DNA of 15,474 nucleotides. Origin: Deltaproteobacteria bacterium. GTDB taxonomy: Bacteria > Desulfobacterota > Syntrophia > Syntrophales > Smithellaceae. This document shows, piece by piece, positions 7,456 through 15,206 of the stretch. The stretch is taken from assembly GCA_019136325.1 (NCBI GenBank), contig JAGVUJ010000342.1, positions 1 through 15,474 of the forward strand. Direction: 5' to 3'. A program made the translations under genes and the position numbers. The notes under the pieces were generated by a model. That model was not told the origin of the DNA and ran no database searches. It saw nothing but the letters and a program-made list of their open reading frames with translations. Each line of letters opens with the position of its first letter. Position 1 is the stretch's first letter.

Positions 7456-8523
7456 TTATTCCAATTTCTTTTCCAGCGTTTCTACGGTGTATGCCTCGAT
7501 AACATCGCCCGGATGAATATCATTAAATCCCTCGATGCCGATACCGCATTCGAAACCGGACAGCACTTCCCGCGCGTCGTCCTTAAACCGCTTCAGCGAT
7601 AAAATTTTGCCGTCAAACACCACAACGCTGTCGCGGACAAGCTTGAGATTGCTGGTGCGCATGATCTTGCCGTCCGTTACCATGCAACCGGCGATCGTCC
7701 CGACCTTGGGCACCTTAAAGAGTTCCCGCACCTCGGCTCTTCCCTGGACCACTTCCTTGTATTCAGGCTCCAGCAGACCTTCCATCGCCGCCCGCACGTC
7801 CGCAATAACATTGTAAATAATATCGTAAAGTTTAATTTCCACGCCTTCCCGCTGGGCGACTTCCACGACCCGCGCATCCGGCCGCACGTTGAATCCGATA
7901 ATAATCGCCTGCGACGCGGACGCCAGCAAAACATCCGTTTCGCTGATGGCGCCGGTGGAGCTGTGGATAATTCTCAGTTTGATGTCATCAGTGGAAAGCT
8001 TGTTCAAGGCATCCGAAATCGCTTCGATCGAACCCTGCACATCGGCTTTAATGATAACATTACATTCCTTCACGCCTTCCTTCATCCGTTGATAAAGTTG
8101 TTCGAGCGTCACCTTGGACAGAGAAGAAAGTTCTTTTTCCCGGGCTTTTCTGGTCCAGTAATCAGCGATATTGCGCGCTTTCTTTTCATCCTCGACGCCG
8201 AAAAATTCCGCGCCAGTTTGCGGCACACTGGAAAAACCGATGACTTCCACCGGCATGGACGGACCGGCTTCTTTGATACGACGTCCCTGATCATTGATCA
8301 ACGCGCGCACGCGGCCGAATTCCGTTTTGGAAATAAAGGAATCGCCTTCTTTCAGTGTGCCTTCCTGAATCAGGACCGTCGCCACCGGGCCGCGTCCTCT
8401 GTCCAGTTTCGCTTCAATAATAATTCCGCGCACGGGACGATCGGGGTCGGCTTTCAGCTCCATCACATCGTGTTGATTTTCTTTTTGGCGGATACTTCGC
8501 AGAAAATCGTATCGCCGCCCCAT
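7456..8523 (-). CDS. infB: Translation initiation factor IF-2, C-terminal fragment after a frame break
   Basis: From about residue 20 onward ([37 protein letters not shown]) this frame is the IF2 domain II beta-barrel, domain III and C-terminal fMet-tRNA-binding domain, ending [11 protein letters not shown]. The first ~20 codons to 8523 ([14 protein letters not shown]) are merely the wrong-frame reading of the G-domain end encoded by the N-terminal fragment, so 8523 is probably not a genuine start. An internal ATG at 8463 also exists, but no Shine-Dalgarno sequence supports it. Read with the N-terminal fragment it reconstitutes IF2 in a -1 frame, minus about 11-12 residues expected between VSAKK and VMELKA. 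Either the gene is broken or the sequence has a short deletion error here. Confidence 0.9.
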   Translation of the reverse strand: MGRRYDFLRSIRQKENQHDVMELKADPDRPVRGIIIEAKLDRGRGPVATVLIQEGTLKEGDSFISKTEFGRVRALINDQGRRIKEAGPSMPVEVIGFSSVPQTGAEFFGVEDEKKARNIADYWTRKAREKELSSLSKVTLEQLYQRMKEGVKECNVIIKADVQGSIEAISDALNKLSTDDIKLRIIHSSTGAISETDVLLASASQAIIIGFNVRPDARVVEVAQREGVEIKLYDIIYNVIADVRAAMEGLLEPEYKEVVQGRAEVRELFKVPKVGTIAGCMVTDGKIMRTSNLKLVRDSVVVFDGKILSLKRFKDDAREVLSGFECGIGIEGFNDIHPGDVIEAYTVETLEKKLE

Positions 8524-10085
8524 TGCTCGGACAACAGGCCGTGTTCCGTCAGGGATTGTTTGATTTTTTCCGGATCGGCGCCCGGTTTATCAATTTTGTT
8601 AATCGCCACGATAATCGGGACACCGGCTACCTTGGCATGATTAATCGCTTCGATGGTTTGATTCATGACACCGTCGTCCGCGGCCACAATCAAAACGACA
8701 ATGTCGGTCACCTGCGCTCCGCGCGCCCGCATTGCCGTAAACGCTTCATGCCCCGGGGTATCCAGGAAGACAATGTCCCGGCCGTTGATGTGTACGTGAT
8801 AGGCGCCGATGGCCTGCGTAATGCCTCCCGTTTCACCGTCGGTAACGTTGGTCTGCCTGATCGCATCCAGCAGCGATGTCTTGCCGTGGTCGACGTGTCC
8901 CATGATGGTGACAACCGGCGCACGCGGTTTGAGATTCTCCGGAGTGGAAGGGGCTTTCAATAAGGATTCGTCAAATTCTACGTCCGCTGATTCCACCTGG
9001 AAACTGAATTCACCGGCCACCAGAGTGGCTGTATCGAAATCAATGGCCTGATTGATCGTCGCCATCACGCCCATCGATATTAATTTGTTGATGATTTCAC
9101 TGACCTTGATTCCCATTCGTTTGGCCAGTTCGCCTACAGTGATGGATTCTCCTATCTTAATGCGTCTTTTAATCGCTTTCGGAACGGTGATTTCCGTTTT
9201 CTTCATTTTGACCGGAGCGGCTTTCTTGCCTTCCCGCCATTTGGTGAAAATCACTTCCTGATCGTCGTCCTGGCGTTTGAGCCTCTTTTCGATCTTTTTC
9301 TCTAAAATCTTTTTCGTCGGTATTTTCTTTTCTTCTTCGATCAAAACTTCGACCGGGACCTTGCCCTTTCTTTTGGGCTTTTCCGCAGGCGGAGTGGATA
9401 TTCGCTCCCCGGGTTTCAGAGGGACCTTGGGCGCTGCGGGCCTGCCGCCGGATTCCGGCCTGATAATTTTATGCTTGGTAATGATGGTCGGCTTTACAGA
9501 AACGGCCGGCTTTTTCCCCGGGGCTGCGGCATGAGCCTCTCTTGCTTCCGTTTTCTGAGCTTTTTCATCGGCGGGCGCTTGTGCTTCGACCGGCTGTGCG
9601 GCGGACGCAGCTTTTTCTTCAGCCTGCGCCGATATTTCCTTTGATGCGGGTGTTTCTGCAACCGCCTGCTCCACCGGCGCGGCTGCCTCCGTTTTCGGCG
9701 CTTTTTCCGCCGACGGTTCAAGCGGAGCTTCCGCCGGTTTTTCCTTTTTGACCTTTTCAGCTTTTACGGCGGTAGTTTTGAGCGGCGCCTCGCCGGCCGG
9801 TTCTTTTTCCGGAGGCTTTGCTTCCTCGACGGGAGTTTCTTCCGGAGGTTTCTCCACGGCGGTAACGACCGTGCGGCGCCTGATAACCGTGGTTTTTATT
9901 CTCTGCTCCACGACTTCGCGAAGTTCTCCGGCGGTCAGCTCCTTTTTCGCTCTCTCCACATCTGCTTCATCCAGCGAAGAGGAAGCCGATTTCACCGAAA
10001 TGCCGATTTTCTCCAAACGAGCGATCAGAACCTTGCTCTCCAGTCCAAGCTCTTTGGCCAATTCATGAACCCGCTTTTTAGGCAT
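8463..10085 (-). CDS. infB: Translation initiation factor IF-2, N-terminal fragment (premature stop in G domain)
   Basis: IF2 is the GTPase that places initiator tRNA on the 30S subunit and drives subunit joining. This frame holds the IF2_N helix ([20 protein letters not shown]), a long Ala/Pro/Glu/Lys-rich linker (about 75-250), a second IF2_N region ([21 protein letters not shown]) and the GTPase domain: G1 GHVDHGKTS at about 396-404, G3 DTPGHE, G4 NKID, and G5 CEVSAKK. It then stops after KKKINTM, where family members continue with a helix and VxELKA. The start is the ATG at 10085, with GGAG about 9-10 nt upstream. A TTG two codons earlier is less likely. It lies 26 nt after nusA, with no ylxR or ylxQ gene between. 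An intact infB is essential, so a functional genome should not carry this break. Confidence 0.94.
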   Translation of the reverse strand: MPKKRVHELAKELGLESKVLIARLEKIGISVKSASSSLDEADVERAKKELTAGELREVVEQRIKTTVIRRRTVVTAVEKPPEETPVEEAKPPEKEPAGEAPLKTTAVKAEKVKKEKPAEAPLEPSAEKAPKTEAAAPVEQAVAETPASKEISAQAEEKAASAAQPVEAQAPADEKAQKTEAREAHAAAPGKKPAVSVKPTIITKHKIIRPESGGRPAAPKVPLKPGERISTPPAEKPKRKGKVPVEVLIEEEKKIPTKKILEKKIEKRLKRQDDDQEVIFTKWREGKKAAPVKMKKTEITVPKAIKRRIKIGESITVGELAKRMGIKVSEIINKLISMGVMATINQAIDFDTATLVAGEFSFQVESADVEFDESLLKAPSTPENLKPRAPVVTIMGHVDHGKTSLLDAIRQTNVTDGETGGITQAIGAYHVHINGRDIVFLDTPGHEAFTAMRARGAQVTDIVVLIVAADDGVMNQTIEAINHAKVAGVPIIVAINKIDKPGADPEKIKQSLTEHGLLSEQWGGDTIFCEVSAKKKINTM

Positions 10086-10111
10086 GCGCAAAAATCTCCA
10101 TGTAAAATTTC

Positions 10112-11392
10112 TTAATTTTCAGATGACGAATCACTCTTATTGCCAGCGATTTCCTCGTTTAAAATCTTACCAGCCGTTTCTATCCACTGCTGGGCTGTCT
10201 TTTCACCGATCCCGGGAATCTGAGACAACAGTTCCGGTTCCGTCGCGGCTACCATCGCAATACTCTTTATCCCTTTGCTGAAGAGCTTTTCCGCCATCGC
10301 CGGGCCGATGCCTGTAATCTTGGTCAGATCGTTTTGGCTGTCTTTGCCTTCCTCCTGCTCCTGCGCCATTGTTTCGCTCTTCATGTCAATGTTCCAACCG
10401 GTCAGTTTAACCGCCAGACGGACATTCTGTCCGTTCTTGCCGATCGCCAGGGAAAGCTGATCATCGGGAACAATCACGGTCATGGTCCGGTTTTCTTCAT
10501 CAATAAAAACCCGGTTAACCTTGGCGGGAGAAAGAGCGCTGCTGACGTATTTGGCCTGATCCTCGCTGTAAGGAATAATGTCAATTTTTTCGCCGCGCAG
10601 TTCCTGCACTACACTCTGCACGCGCGATCCCCTCATGCCCACGCACGCGCCCACGGGATCAATATCCTTATCTTTGGATTTAACCGCAATTTTCCCCCGC
10701 TTGCCGGGTTCACGGGCCACATTGATAATATCGATCAACCCTTCGGAAATTTCCGGAACTTCCACCTCGAAAAGCGCCTTCAGAAATGCCGGATGCGTGC
10801 GGGAAAGAATGATCTGCAGTCCTTTGGCGCTTTTTTTCACCTCGACAATGTAGGCGCGGATTCTCTCACCGCGCTTGTATGTTTCGCGGTGAATCTGTTC
10901 CGCCGGAGGCACGATGCCTTCTGCGCGTCCGAGGTTGACAACAATGCTGCCGCCTTCAAATCGCTGCACAAAACCGTTGACCAGTTCGCCCTTGCGATCC
11001 TTGTATTCATCATAAATATTGTCGCATTCCGCATCTTTCACTCGCTGAATGATGATCTGCTTGGCCAACTGCACGGCAATGCGCCCAAAGGCGCTTGTTT
11101 CGATCTTCATGCCCAGACTGTCGCCGGGTTCGGCTCCTTCATCGAGATGTCTCGCTTCCTCCCTGGAAATTTGCGTTTCCGGATGCAACACCTTGTCCAC
11201 AACCGTTTTAAACTGAAAAACCTCCACCTCTCCGGTCTCATCGTTATAATGGGCTTCTATTTCCACATTTTGTCCGAATTTTTTACTGGCAGCAGTAAGC
11301 ATTGCCGCTTCGAGGGCTTCGACAATAATTTCCTTGCTTATTCCTCTGTCCTTACCCATCTGCTCGATCAGACGTTTAAGTTCTGGCAACAT
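10112..11392 (-). CDS. nusA: Transcription termination/antitermination factor NusA
   Basis: NusA binds RNA polymerase near the exit channel, promotes pausing and hairpin termination, and joins rRNA antitermination complexes. The 426 residues follow the standard order: N-terminal polymerase-binding domain (1 to about 130), an S1 domain ([28 protein letters not shown]), two KH domains ([21 protein letters not shown] and [21 protein letters not shown]), then one C-terminal helix-hairpin-helix repeat ([18 protein letters not shown] ... [16 protein letters not shown]). The start is the ATG at 11392, with GGGAGGA eight bases upstream. It sits between rimP and infB. In E. coli NusA represses its own operon through leader terminators, which is relevant to the hairpin before rimP here. 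Confidence 0.98.
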   Translation of the reverse strand: MLPELKRLIEQMGKDRGISKEIIVEALEAAMLTAASKKFGQNVEIEAHYNDETGEVEVFQFKTVVDKVLHPETQISREEARHLDEGAEPGDSLGMKIETSAFGRIAVQLAKQIIIQRVKDAECDNIYDEYKDRKGELVNGFVQRFEGGSIVVNLGRAEGIVPPAEQIHRETYKRGERIRAYIVEVKKSAKGLQIILSRTHPAFLKALFEVEVPEISEGLIDIINVAREPGKRGKIAVKSKDKDIDPVGACVGMRGSRVQSVVQELRGEKIDIIPYSEDQAKYVSSALSPAKVNRVFIDEENRTMTVIVPDDQLSLAIGKNGQNVRLAVKLTGWNIDMKSETMAQEQEEGKDSQNDLTKITGIGPAMAEKLFSKGIKSIAMVAATEPELLSQIPGIGEKTAQQWIETAGKILNEEIAGNKSDSSSEN

Positions 11393-11464
11393 TTAAAAAA
11401 TCCTCCCTTTCCTTCGCTGATATATTAGAATTTCAGCCTGCCGGCATTAATTCCTGTAAAAAGC

Positions 11465-11938
11465 CTATCCTTTATCATCGGCAAGATTGGCTTTTAAAAT
11501 ATCCTGCCGCGGAATCCGGTAATTTTTCCCGGCAACTTCCACTAAAACAAATTTGCGTCCGGCTTCCTGGACATAGTCAACAAGAATACCGTGAAAATTC
11601 TTACTTCCTTCAATCTTAACCGCCGTTTTAATATCCACCCGCGAGTTTCTGTATTTCAAAAAATCCTGATCGCGGGATATCGGCCGGTCGAAACCGGGTG
11701 ACGAAACCTCCAGCGTATAAGACCCGTTGATCACCTCCCGAATATCGAAGATATCGCCTAACTGATCGCTGATACTGGCGCAATCATCCAGCGAAATTCC
11801 TCCTTCTTTGTCCAGAAATAACCGGATAATCCAGCGAGAATGCATCTTTATGCATTCCACGTGAATCAATTCCATTCCTTCAGAAGTAACAACCGGCTCG
11901 GCTAATTGCCGGATTTTTTCTTTAACATCAAAGTCCAT
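11465..11938 (-). CDS. rimP: Ribosome maturation factor RimP
   Basis: RimP binds the nascent 30S subunit and helps assembly of the S12-region pseudoknot. The protein of 157 residues has the N-terminal alpha/beta domain (IRQLAEPVVTSEGMELIHVEC, GISLDDCASISDQLGDIFD), the highly conserved YTLEVSSPGFDRPISRDQDFLKY motif, and a C-terminal SH3-like barrel (GILVDYVQEAGRKFVLVEV). The start is set at the ATG 11938. A GTG two codons earlier (11944) is an alternative, and neither has a strong Shine-Dalgarno sequence. It is the first gene of the leftward cluster, with a hairpin and T-run ending only 12 nt upstream of its start. Confidence 0.95.
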   Translation of the reverse strand: MDFDVKEKIRQLAEPVVTSEGMELIHVECIKMHSRWIIRLFLDKEGGISLDDCASISDQLGDIFDIREVINGSYTLEVSSPGFDRPISRDQDFLKYRNSRVDIKTAVKIEGSKNFHGILVDYVQEAGRKFVLVEVAGKNYRIPRQDILKANLADDKG

Positions 11939-11950
11939 AAACACTCAGAA

Positions 11951-11976
11951 AATAAAAAAGTGGGCACGGGCCCACT
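11951..11976 (-). terminator. Rho-independent terminator-like hairpin immediately before rimP (possible attenuator)
   Basis: Read leftward, AGTGGGC (11976-11970) pairs with GCCCACT (11965-11959) around a 4-nt loop and is followed by TTTTTTATT (11959-11951). This is a clean intrinsic-terminator shape. It ends 12 nt before the rimP ATG and no leftward gene lies upstream within the window, so it sits in the operon leader rather than after a gene. Confidence 0.75.
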
Positions 11977-12012
11977 CATCAATACTACCTTATCGATGGT
12001 TTGTGTTTTGCT

Positions 12013-12040
12013 AGCATATCCCTGAGGACAAAGCAAGCAA
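12013..12040 (-). promoter_or_regulatory. rimP: Candidate promoter for the rimP operon
   Basis: On the minus strand TTGCTT (12040-12035) and TATGCT (12018-12013) are separated by 16 nt and resemble sigma-70 -35 and -10 boxes (about 4 of 6 matches each). Initiation near 12006 would give a leader of about 70 nt containing the hairpin at 11951-11976. This is weak consensus evidence only. Confidence 0.35.
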
Positions 12041-12095
12041 AAAGATTGAGATAAATTAACGCCTTTTTTGCTCATCGCCAGGAGAAATCTACCCC

Positions 12096-12177
12096 GGAAA
12101 TGTCCCTCTGCGCTTAGCGAACGGGACTATTTCCAACAGCCTTTGTATCGGATACTCCGAATAACATTTCGGATATC
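12096..12177. repeat. Two adjacent hairpins in the rimP-tRNA spacer
   Basis: GGAAATGTCCC (12096-12106) pairs with GGGACTATTTCC (12123-12134) with one bulged base, enclosing CGCTTAGCGAAC. GATACTCCGAA (12151-12161) pairs with TTCGGATATC (12168-12177) with one bulged C. Neither has a T-run. They belong to the palindrome-rich stretch 11977-12371, which otherwise shows no ORF with family similarity. Confidence 0.6.
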
Positions 12178-12196
12178 ACGTCATTCGCTCTTAACA

Positions 12197-12315
12197 CGTC
12201 TCAAATCCCTCGTCGCTACGCTTCTGGAATAATTCCATCAACGCTTTAATGAGCCTTGATTTTCCGATGGAAAATCTTAGAGCGAATTATCCCGCCACCT
12301 TTAGGTGGCAGGGAC
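12197..12315 (+). repeat. Dispersed palindromic repeat, copy B
   Basis: This is the second copy of the element at 2001-2191, in the same orientation. Shared blocks are CGTCTCAAATCCC (12197-12209), CAACGCTTTAATGAGCCTTGA (12239-12259, 18 of 21 identical to copy A), TCTTAGAGCGAATTA (12275-12289, 14 of 15) and TCCCGCCACC...GGTGGCAGGGAC (12290-12315). Predicted pairing: GGAATAATT 12226-12234 with AATTATCCC 12285-12293, CGCTTTAA 12242-12249 with TTAGAGCG 12277-12284, and tip GATTTTCC 12258-12265 with GGAAAATC 12269-12276. ATTCGCTCT at 12183-12191 can pair instead with AGAGCGAAT 12279-12287. Confidence 0.7.
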
Positions 12316-12322
12316 AAACTTC

Positions 12323-12340
12323 GTCCCGATAAATCGGGAC
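12323..12340. repeat. 8-bp hairpin between repeat copy B and tRNA promoter
   Basis: GTCCCGAT (12323-12330) is followed by AA and the exact complement ATCGGGAC (12333-12340). It has no T-run on either strand. A further small inverted pair, AGGTGT (12352-12357) with ACACCT (12366-12371), abuts the tRNA promoter. Confidence 0.6.
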
Positions 12341-12370
12341 TCGTTTTCAGCAGGTGTCATTAAAAACACC

Positions 12371-12398
12371 TTGACAAATTAACGCTGTTAAATAACAT
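12371..12398 (+). promoter_or_regulatory. Promoter of the tRNA-Gly gene
   Basis: A consensus -35 box TTGACA (12371-12376) is followed after 16 nt by TAACAT (12393-12398, 4 of 6 matches to TATAAT). The tRNA begins 14 nt further on, a spacing typical of stable-RNA promoters. Confidence 0.6.
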
Positions 12399-12411
12399 TA
12401 GCCGCTCATGA

Positions 12412-12486
12412 GCGGGCGTAATTCAGTGGTAGAATGTCAGCTTCCCAAGCTGGACGTCGCCGGTTCGAGCCCGGTCGCCCGCTCCA
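12412..12486 (+). tRNA. tRNA-Gly, anticodon CCC
   Basis: This is a 75-nt cloverleaf with encoded CCA. The acceptor stem is GCGGGCG (12412-12418) with CGCCCGC (12476-12482), and the D arm surrounds TTCAGTGGTAGAA. The anticodon stem TCAGC/GCTGG encloses the loop TTCCCAA with anticodon CCC, and the T arm is GCCGG-TTCGAGC-CCGGT. The discriminator is U73, followed by CCA (12484-12486). It reads GGG glycine codons and resembles E. coli glyU. It is convergent with the helicase gene, whose stop lies about 50 nt away. No clear terminator follows, only a weak A/T-rich hairpin (TGAAAT/ATTTCA, 12488-12503). Confidence 0.96.
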
Positions 12487-12535
12487 GTGAAATTCCAATT
12501 TCAAAAGTACGGCGCATTGAAATGGGTCCGTTGAA

Positions 12536-14119
12536 TTATTCCCGCGACGCGTCATTCAGCACACTGATTTCCAGAATGCGGTCCACGTTAAAAACCCGGT
12601 TTTGCCTCCGCATAAGGCAATAAGCATACAACCCCAGATACGGATGACCGTTATATTCCATTTCCTCCACGCGAAGCGGACGAATTTTGCGCGTCGATTT
12701 TTCATCTTTCGCTTTTAAATAAACGATTTCAACAGTTTGCTTTTCTTGAAACGCCTCCTCCAGCATCGCAATCTTTTTCTCGCGTGAGAGGTTCTGCGCG
12801 GCCTTGGCATACTGCAACCCGGTTAAAAATTTAACCACCTGCCAGTCCATCATAATATGACTTTTTTTCAAAGGCTGTTTCAGGACAATGCCTTCCAGCG
12901 TTTTACAGCGGGATAGCGCGACATACATCTGTCCGTGGGCGAAGGTGCCGCGTCCCACGTCAATGACCACCTTTTCAAAAGTTTTTCCCTGACTTTTATG
13001 AATCGTCACGGCAAAAGCCAGCCGCACCGGATACTGGCGGAAAGACCCGACCTCTTCCGAACGCAGTTCCTCGTTTTTGAGAAAGAATTTGTAAATTTTC
13101 CAGGTGTAGGGAGAGATTTCCACCGTTTCGCCGTTATCGAGATCGGCTATGATGACAGCTTCTCCTTCCTCGTCCTTCGCAAATTTTTTCACCCTCCCGA
13201 TCGTCCCGTTAATCCACTGCCCGTAGGAATCGTTATTGAGCATCATGATCTGCGCGCCTTTTTTAAGTTTCAACTCAACTGCCGTCGGCAGATATTCCCT
13301 GCCGAAATCACCATCGATCATCCCCCCGGCTTTCCAGATTTTCCCGGGCAGCTCCGCCAAACACTGTTCGTTGATGCTGTCGGCCAGATCGTTGGTGCTG
13401 GTAAGTGAAATATAAAAATCCTCCGCGGTGGCAAAAGAAGGATTACAGCGCTGATTGAACAGCGCGATATCGTCATCCGTAATGGAATTGTTGCGGATCG
13501 TGTTGAGCAGGCGGACAAATTCACCATCCTTCTGGCGATACACCTTTTCGAGTTCGATAAACTCCAGTTCCAACTGCGGAAACACTTTGGCGCTGAAGAA
13601 AAACGGACTGGCATAATGCGAACGGAAGATTTCCCGCTCCGCGCTGGAGACTACCGGCGGCAACTGATAGAAATCACCGATGAAGATCATCTGCACACCG
13701 CCGAAAGGACGTTTGGCATGAGGGCCGTTCAGACGCAGAAATTTATCCACGCAATCCAAAAGATCAGCCCGCACCATGGAAACTTCATCAATAACGATGG
13801 TGGTCAACTTTTTATAGATAGATGTTTTTTCTTTGCCGGCCGTTCTTTTTCTCTTGATGGCGGCCAGCGTGACATTCGGTTTGAAATGGAAAAAAGAATG
13901 AATGGTCTGCCCGCCCACATTAACGGCGGCGACACCCGTCGGCGCCAGAATAACGGCGTTCTTTCTCGTGTTGTCGCGAAAATAATTCAACAGCGTTGAC
14001 TTCCCGGTACCGGCGCGCCCCGTGATCAAGATATTTTTATCCGTCTCTTCCATCAAATCCAGCGCATGCTGAAATTCGGGATTGAAATCTATTTCGACCG
14101 GATTGGATGTTTTCTTCAT
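12536..14119 (-). CDS. PIF1-like superfamily 1 DNA helicase with C-terminal WYL domain
   Basis: The predicted product is a 527-residue ATP-dependent 5'-to-3' helicase of the PIF1/RecD-like group. Visible motifs are Walker A GRAGTGKST (34-42), motif Ia APTGVAAVNVGGQTIHSFF (59-77), Walker B VIDEVSM (109-115), motif III GDFYQLPPV (148-156), motif IV ELEKVYRQ (189-196), motif V AVTIHKSQGKTFEKVV (370-385) and motif VI YVALSRCKTLEG (399-410). Residues 447-521 form a WYL-type domain (VEIVYLKAKD, RKIRPLRVEEMEYNGHPYLGLYAYC, RVFNVDRI). PIF1-WYL proteins are known, and in Thermotoga elfii the WYL part has been described as an accessory ssDNA-binding module. The ATG at 14119 is 14 nt after the intI stop, so the two are probably co-transcribed, although the Shine-Dalgarno sequence is weak. 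The natural DNA substrate is unknown. Confidence 0.93.
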   Translation of the reverse strand: MKKTSNPVEIDFNPEFQHALDLMEETDKNILITGRAGTGKSTLLNYFRDNTRKNAVILAPTGVAAVNVGGQTIHSFFHFKPNVTLAAIKRKRTAGKEKTSIYKKLTTIVIDEVSMVRADLLDCVDKFLRLNGPHAKRPFGGVQMIFIGDFYQLPPVVSSAEREIFRSHYASPFFFSAKVFPQLELEFIELEKVYRQKDGEFVRLLNTIRNNSITDDDIALFNQRCNPSFATAEDFYISLTSTNDLADSINEQCLAELPGKIWKAGGMIDGDFGREYLPTAVELKLKKGAQIMMLNNDSYGQWINGTIGRVKKFAKDEEGEAVIIADLDNGETVEISPYTWKIYKFFLKNEELRSEEVGSFRQYPVRLAFAVTIHKSQGKTFEKVVIDVGRGTFAHGQMYVALSRCKTLEGIVLKQPLKKSHIMMDWQVVKFLTGLQYAKAAQNLSREKKIAMLEEAFQEKQTVEIVYLKAKDEKSTRKIRPLRVEEMEYNGHPYLGLYAYCLMRRQNRVFNVDRILEISVLNDASRE

Positions 14120-14133
14120 TTTACTCAGATTTT

Positions 14134-15153
14134 TTAGTTATTTTTTTCAGGACTAAGAAGCGCGTCCAGCGGGCTTTGCAGATTGCGGATATCGCGGGAC
14201 ATCACATGGGTGTAGATTTCCGTGGTCTTGACATCCGCATGGCCGAGCAGTTCCTGCAGGACGCGGATATTGACCCCGCTTTCCAGCATATGTGTGGCGA
14301 AACTGTGGCGTAGCGTGTGGCATCCGACCCTTTTATTGATTTCGGCCTGTTCTGCCGCGCGCTTTACCGATTTCTGCAAGACGGATTCAAGAACGTGATG
14401 TCGCATTTCCTTACCGGAACGCGGGTCGATGGATCGCAACTTTGCTGGAAAAACCCATTGCCATCCTGTCGCCCTCGACGCTTTGGGATATTTTCTGGCC
14501 AGGGCTTCCGGGATATAGACATCGCCGAACCCTTCCTCAAGATCTTTATGGTGGAGAGTCTTCACCGCCGCAATTTGTTTGAGCATCGCGTCACGCAGAT
14601 TTTTTGGCAGAACGGTTGTCCGGTCTTTTCCGCCCTTGCCGCCTCTGACGAAAATGAGATTCTGACCGAAATCAATGTCCTGGACGCGCAGACGGATGCA
14701 CTCCATGAGTCTCATCCCGCTTCCGTATATCAGCTTTGCCATGAGCGCCGGCTTTCCCTCCATGGCGGCAAGAAGACGCTGAACTTCGGCTGGAGTCATC
14801 ACGGTGGGTGGACTTGTCACACGCCTGCTGCGCGCCGGAGTGATCTTGTCTTCCAAGTTAATATCCAGAACATGCTTGTAGAGAAAAACCAGTGCGTTGA
14901 GCGCTTGTCTTTGCGTTGAGGCGGTCACCTTGCCTTCGGTTGCCAGATGGGAAAGAAACGCCTCTATATCCTTTGCCCCGAGAAGTTGAGGATGGGTTTT
15001 GCCGCCGAAGTAGTGGATATAACGAAGTATCCATTGACAATAGGTCTGCTCTGTGCGATAGGCATAGTGGTGATATCGAAGGACCTCTCGAACCTGATCC
15101 ATTAATTTGAGCTTCGGATTGGGGTGGAACTTCGGTTTATTTTCAATATTCAT
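14134..15153 (-). CDS. intI: Integron-type tyrosine recombinase (IntI family)
   Basis: This 339-residue site-specific recombinase should join attI and attC sites to capture or shuffle gene cassettes. The N-terminal SAM-like domain has the integron integrase signature LMDQVREVLRYHHYAYRTEQTY and ASTQRQALNALVFLYKHVL. The catalytic set is R148 (GSGMRLME), K173 or K176 (GGKGGKDR), H279 and R282 (CHTLRHSF), H305 (LLGH) and nucleophile Y314 (TEIYTHV). The insert that separates IntI from XerC/XerD is present at about 200-235 (KDLEEGFGDVYIPEALARKYP), followed by WQWVFPA and DPRSG. The start is the ATG at 15153 with no clear Shine-Dalgarno sequence. M18 is an alternative but would clip the N-terminus. 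The gene is intact, with all catalytic residues. No cassette is seen upstream within the window. Confidence 0.95.
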   Translation of the reverse strand: MNIENKPKFHPNPKLKLMDQVREVLRYHHYAYRTEQTYCQWILRYIHYFGGKTHPQLLGAKDIEAFLSHLATEGKVTASTQRQALNALVFLYKHVLDINLEDKITPARSRRVTSPPTVMTPAEVQRLLAAMEGKPALMAKLIYGSGMRLMECIRLRVQDIDFGQNLIFVRGGKGGKDRTTVLPKNLRDAMLKQIAAVKTLHHKDLEEGFGDVYIPEALARKYPKASRATGWQWVFPAKLRSIDPRSGKEMRHHVLESVLQKSVKRAAEQAEINKRVGCHTLRHSFATHMLESGVNIRVLQELLGHADVKTTEIYTHVMSRDIRNLQSPLDALLSPEKNN

Positions 15154-15166
15154 TTTAAAAATTAAA

Positions 15167-15180
15167 TACTTATATAAGTA
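15167..15180. promoter_or_regulatory. Perfect 14-bp palindrome in front of intI (candidate operator over promoter)
   Basis: TACTTATATAAGTA is its own reverse complement. It is centred about 20 nt upstream of the intI ATG and contains TATAAG, which can serve as a -10 box for leftward transcription. No convincing -35 box was found. It could be a repressor site for intI. It does not look like the E. coli-type LexA box. Confidence 0.45.
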
Positions 15181-15185
15181 ACCCC

Positions 15186-15192
15186 GTTAAAA
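15186..15192 (+). other. Weak candidate attI core site
   Basis: GTTAAAA resembles the integron crossover core GTTRRRY but fails at the last base. It sits 33 nt upstream of the intI start, where an attI is expected, and lies in a small hairpin-capable stretch (CCCG...CGGG). This is suggestive only. No second core or attC-like fold is visible up to 15474. Confidence 0.2.
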
Positions 15193-15206
15193 GCGGGAAC
15201 GGTGGC

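Noticed and set aside
8463..8500. Programmed -1 frameshifting in infB at the run AAAAAGAAAA
   Set aside because: The downstream frame is indeed -1 and an A-rich slippery run is present, but about 11-12 conserved residues are also missing. Slippage alone would not restore normal IF2, so a deletion or error explains it better.
9494..9721. Arg/Lys-rich 75-residue minus-strand ORF within infB
   Set aside because: It is an out-of-frame reading of the Ala/Pro/Glu/Lys-rich IF2 linker and has no ribosome binding site or family signature.
12408..12623. 71-residue rightward ORF over the tRNA
   Set aside because: It is the translation of tRNA-Gly plus the antisense end of the helicase gene.
12412..15153. 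Genomic island integrated at the tRNA-Gly 3' end by the neighbouring integrase
   Set aside because: The recombinase carries the IntI-specific insert and belongs to integron integrases, which use attI/attC rather than tRNA genes. No duplicated tRNA 3' fragment is seen on the far side of intI.
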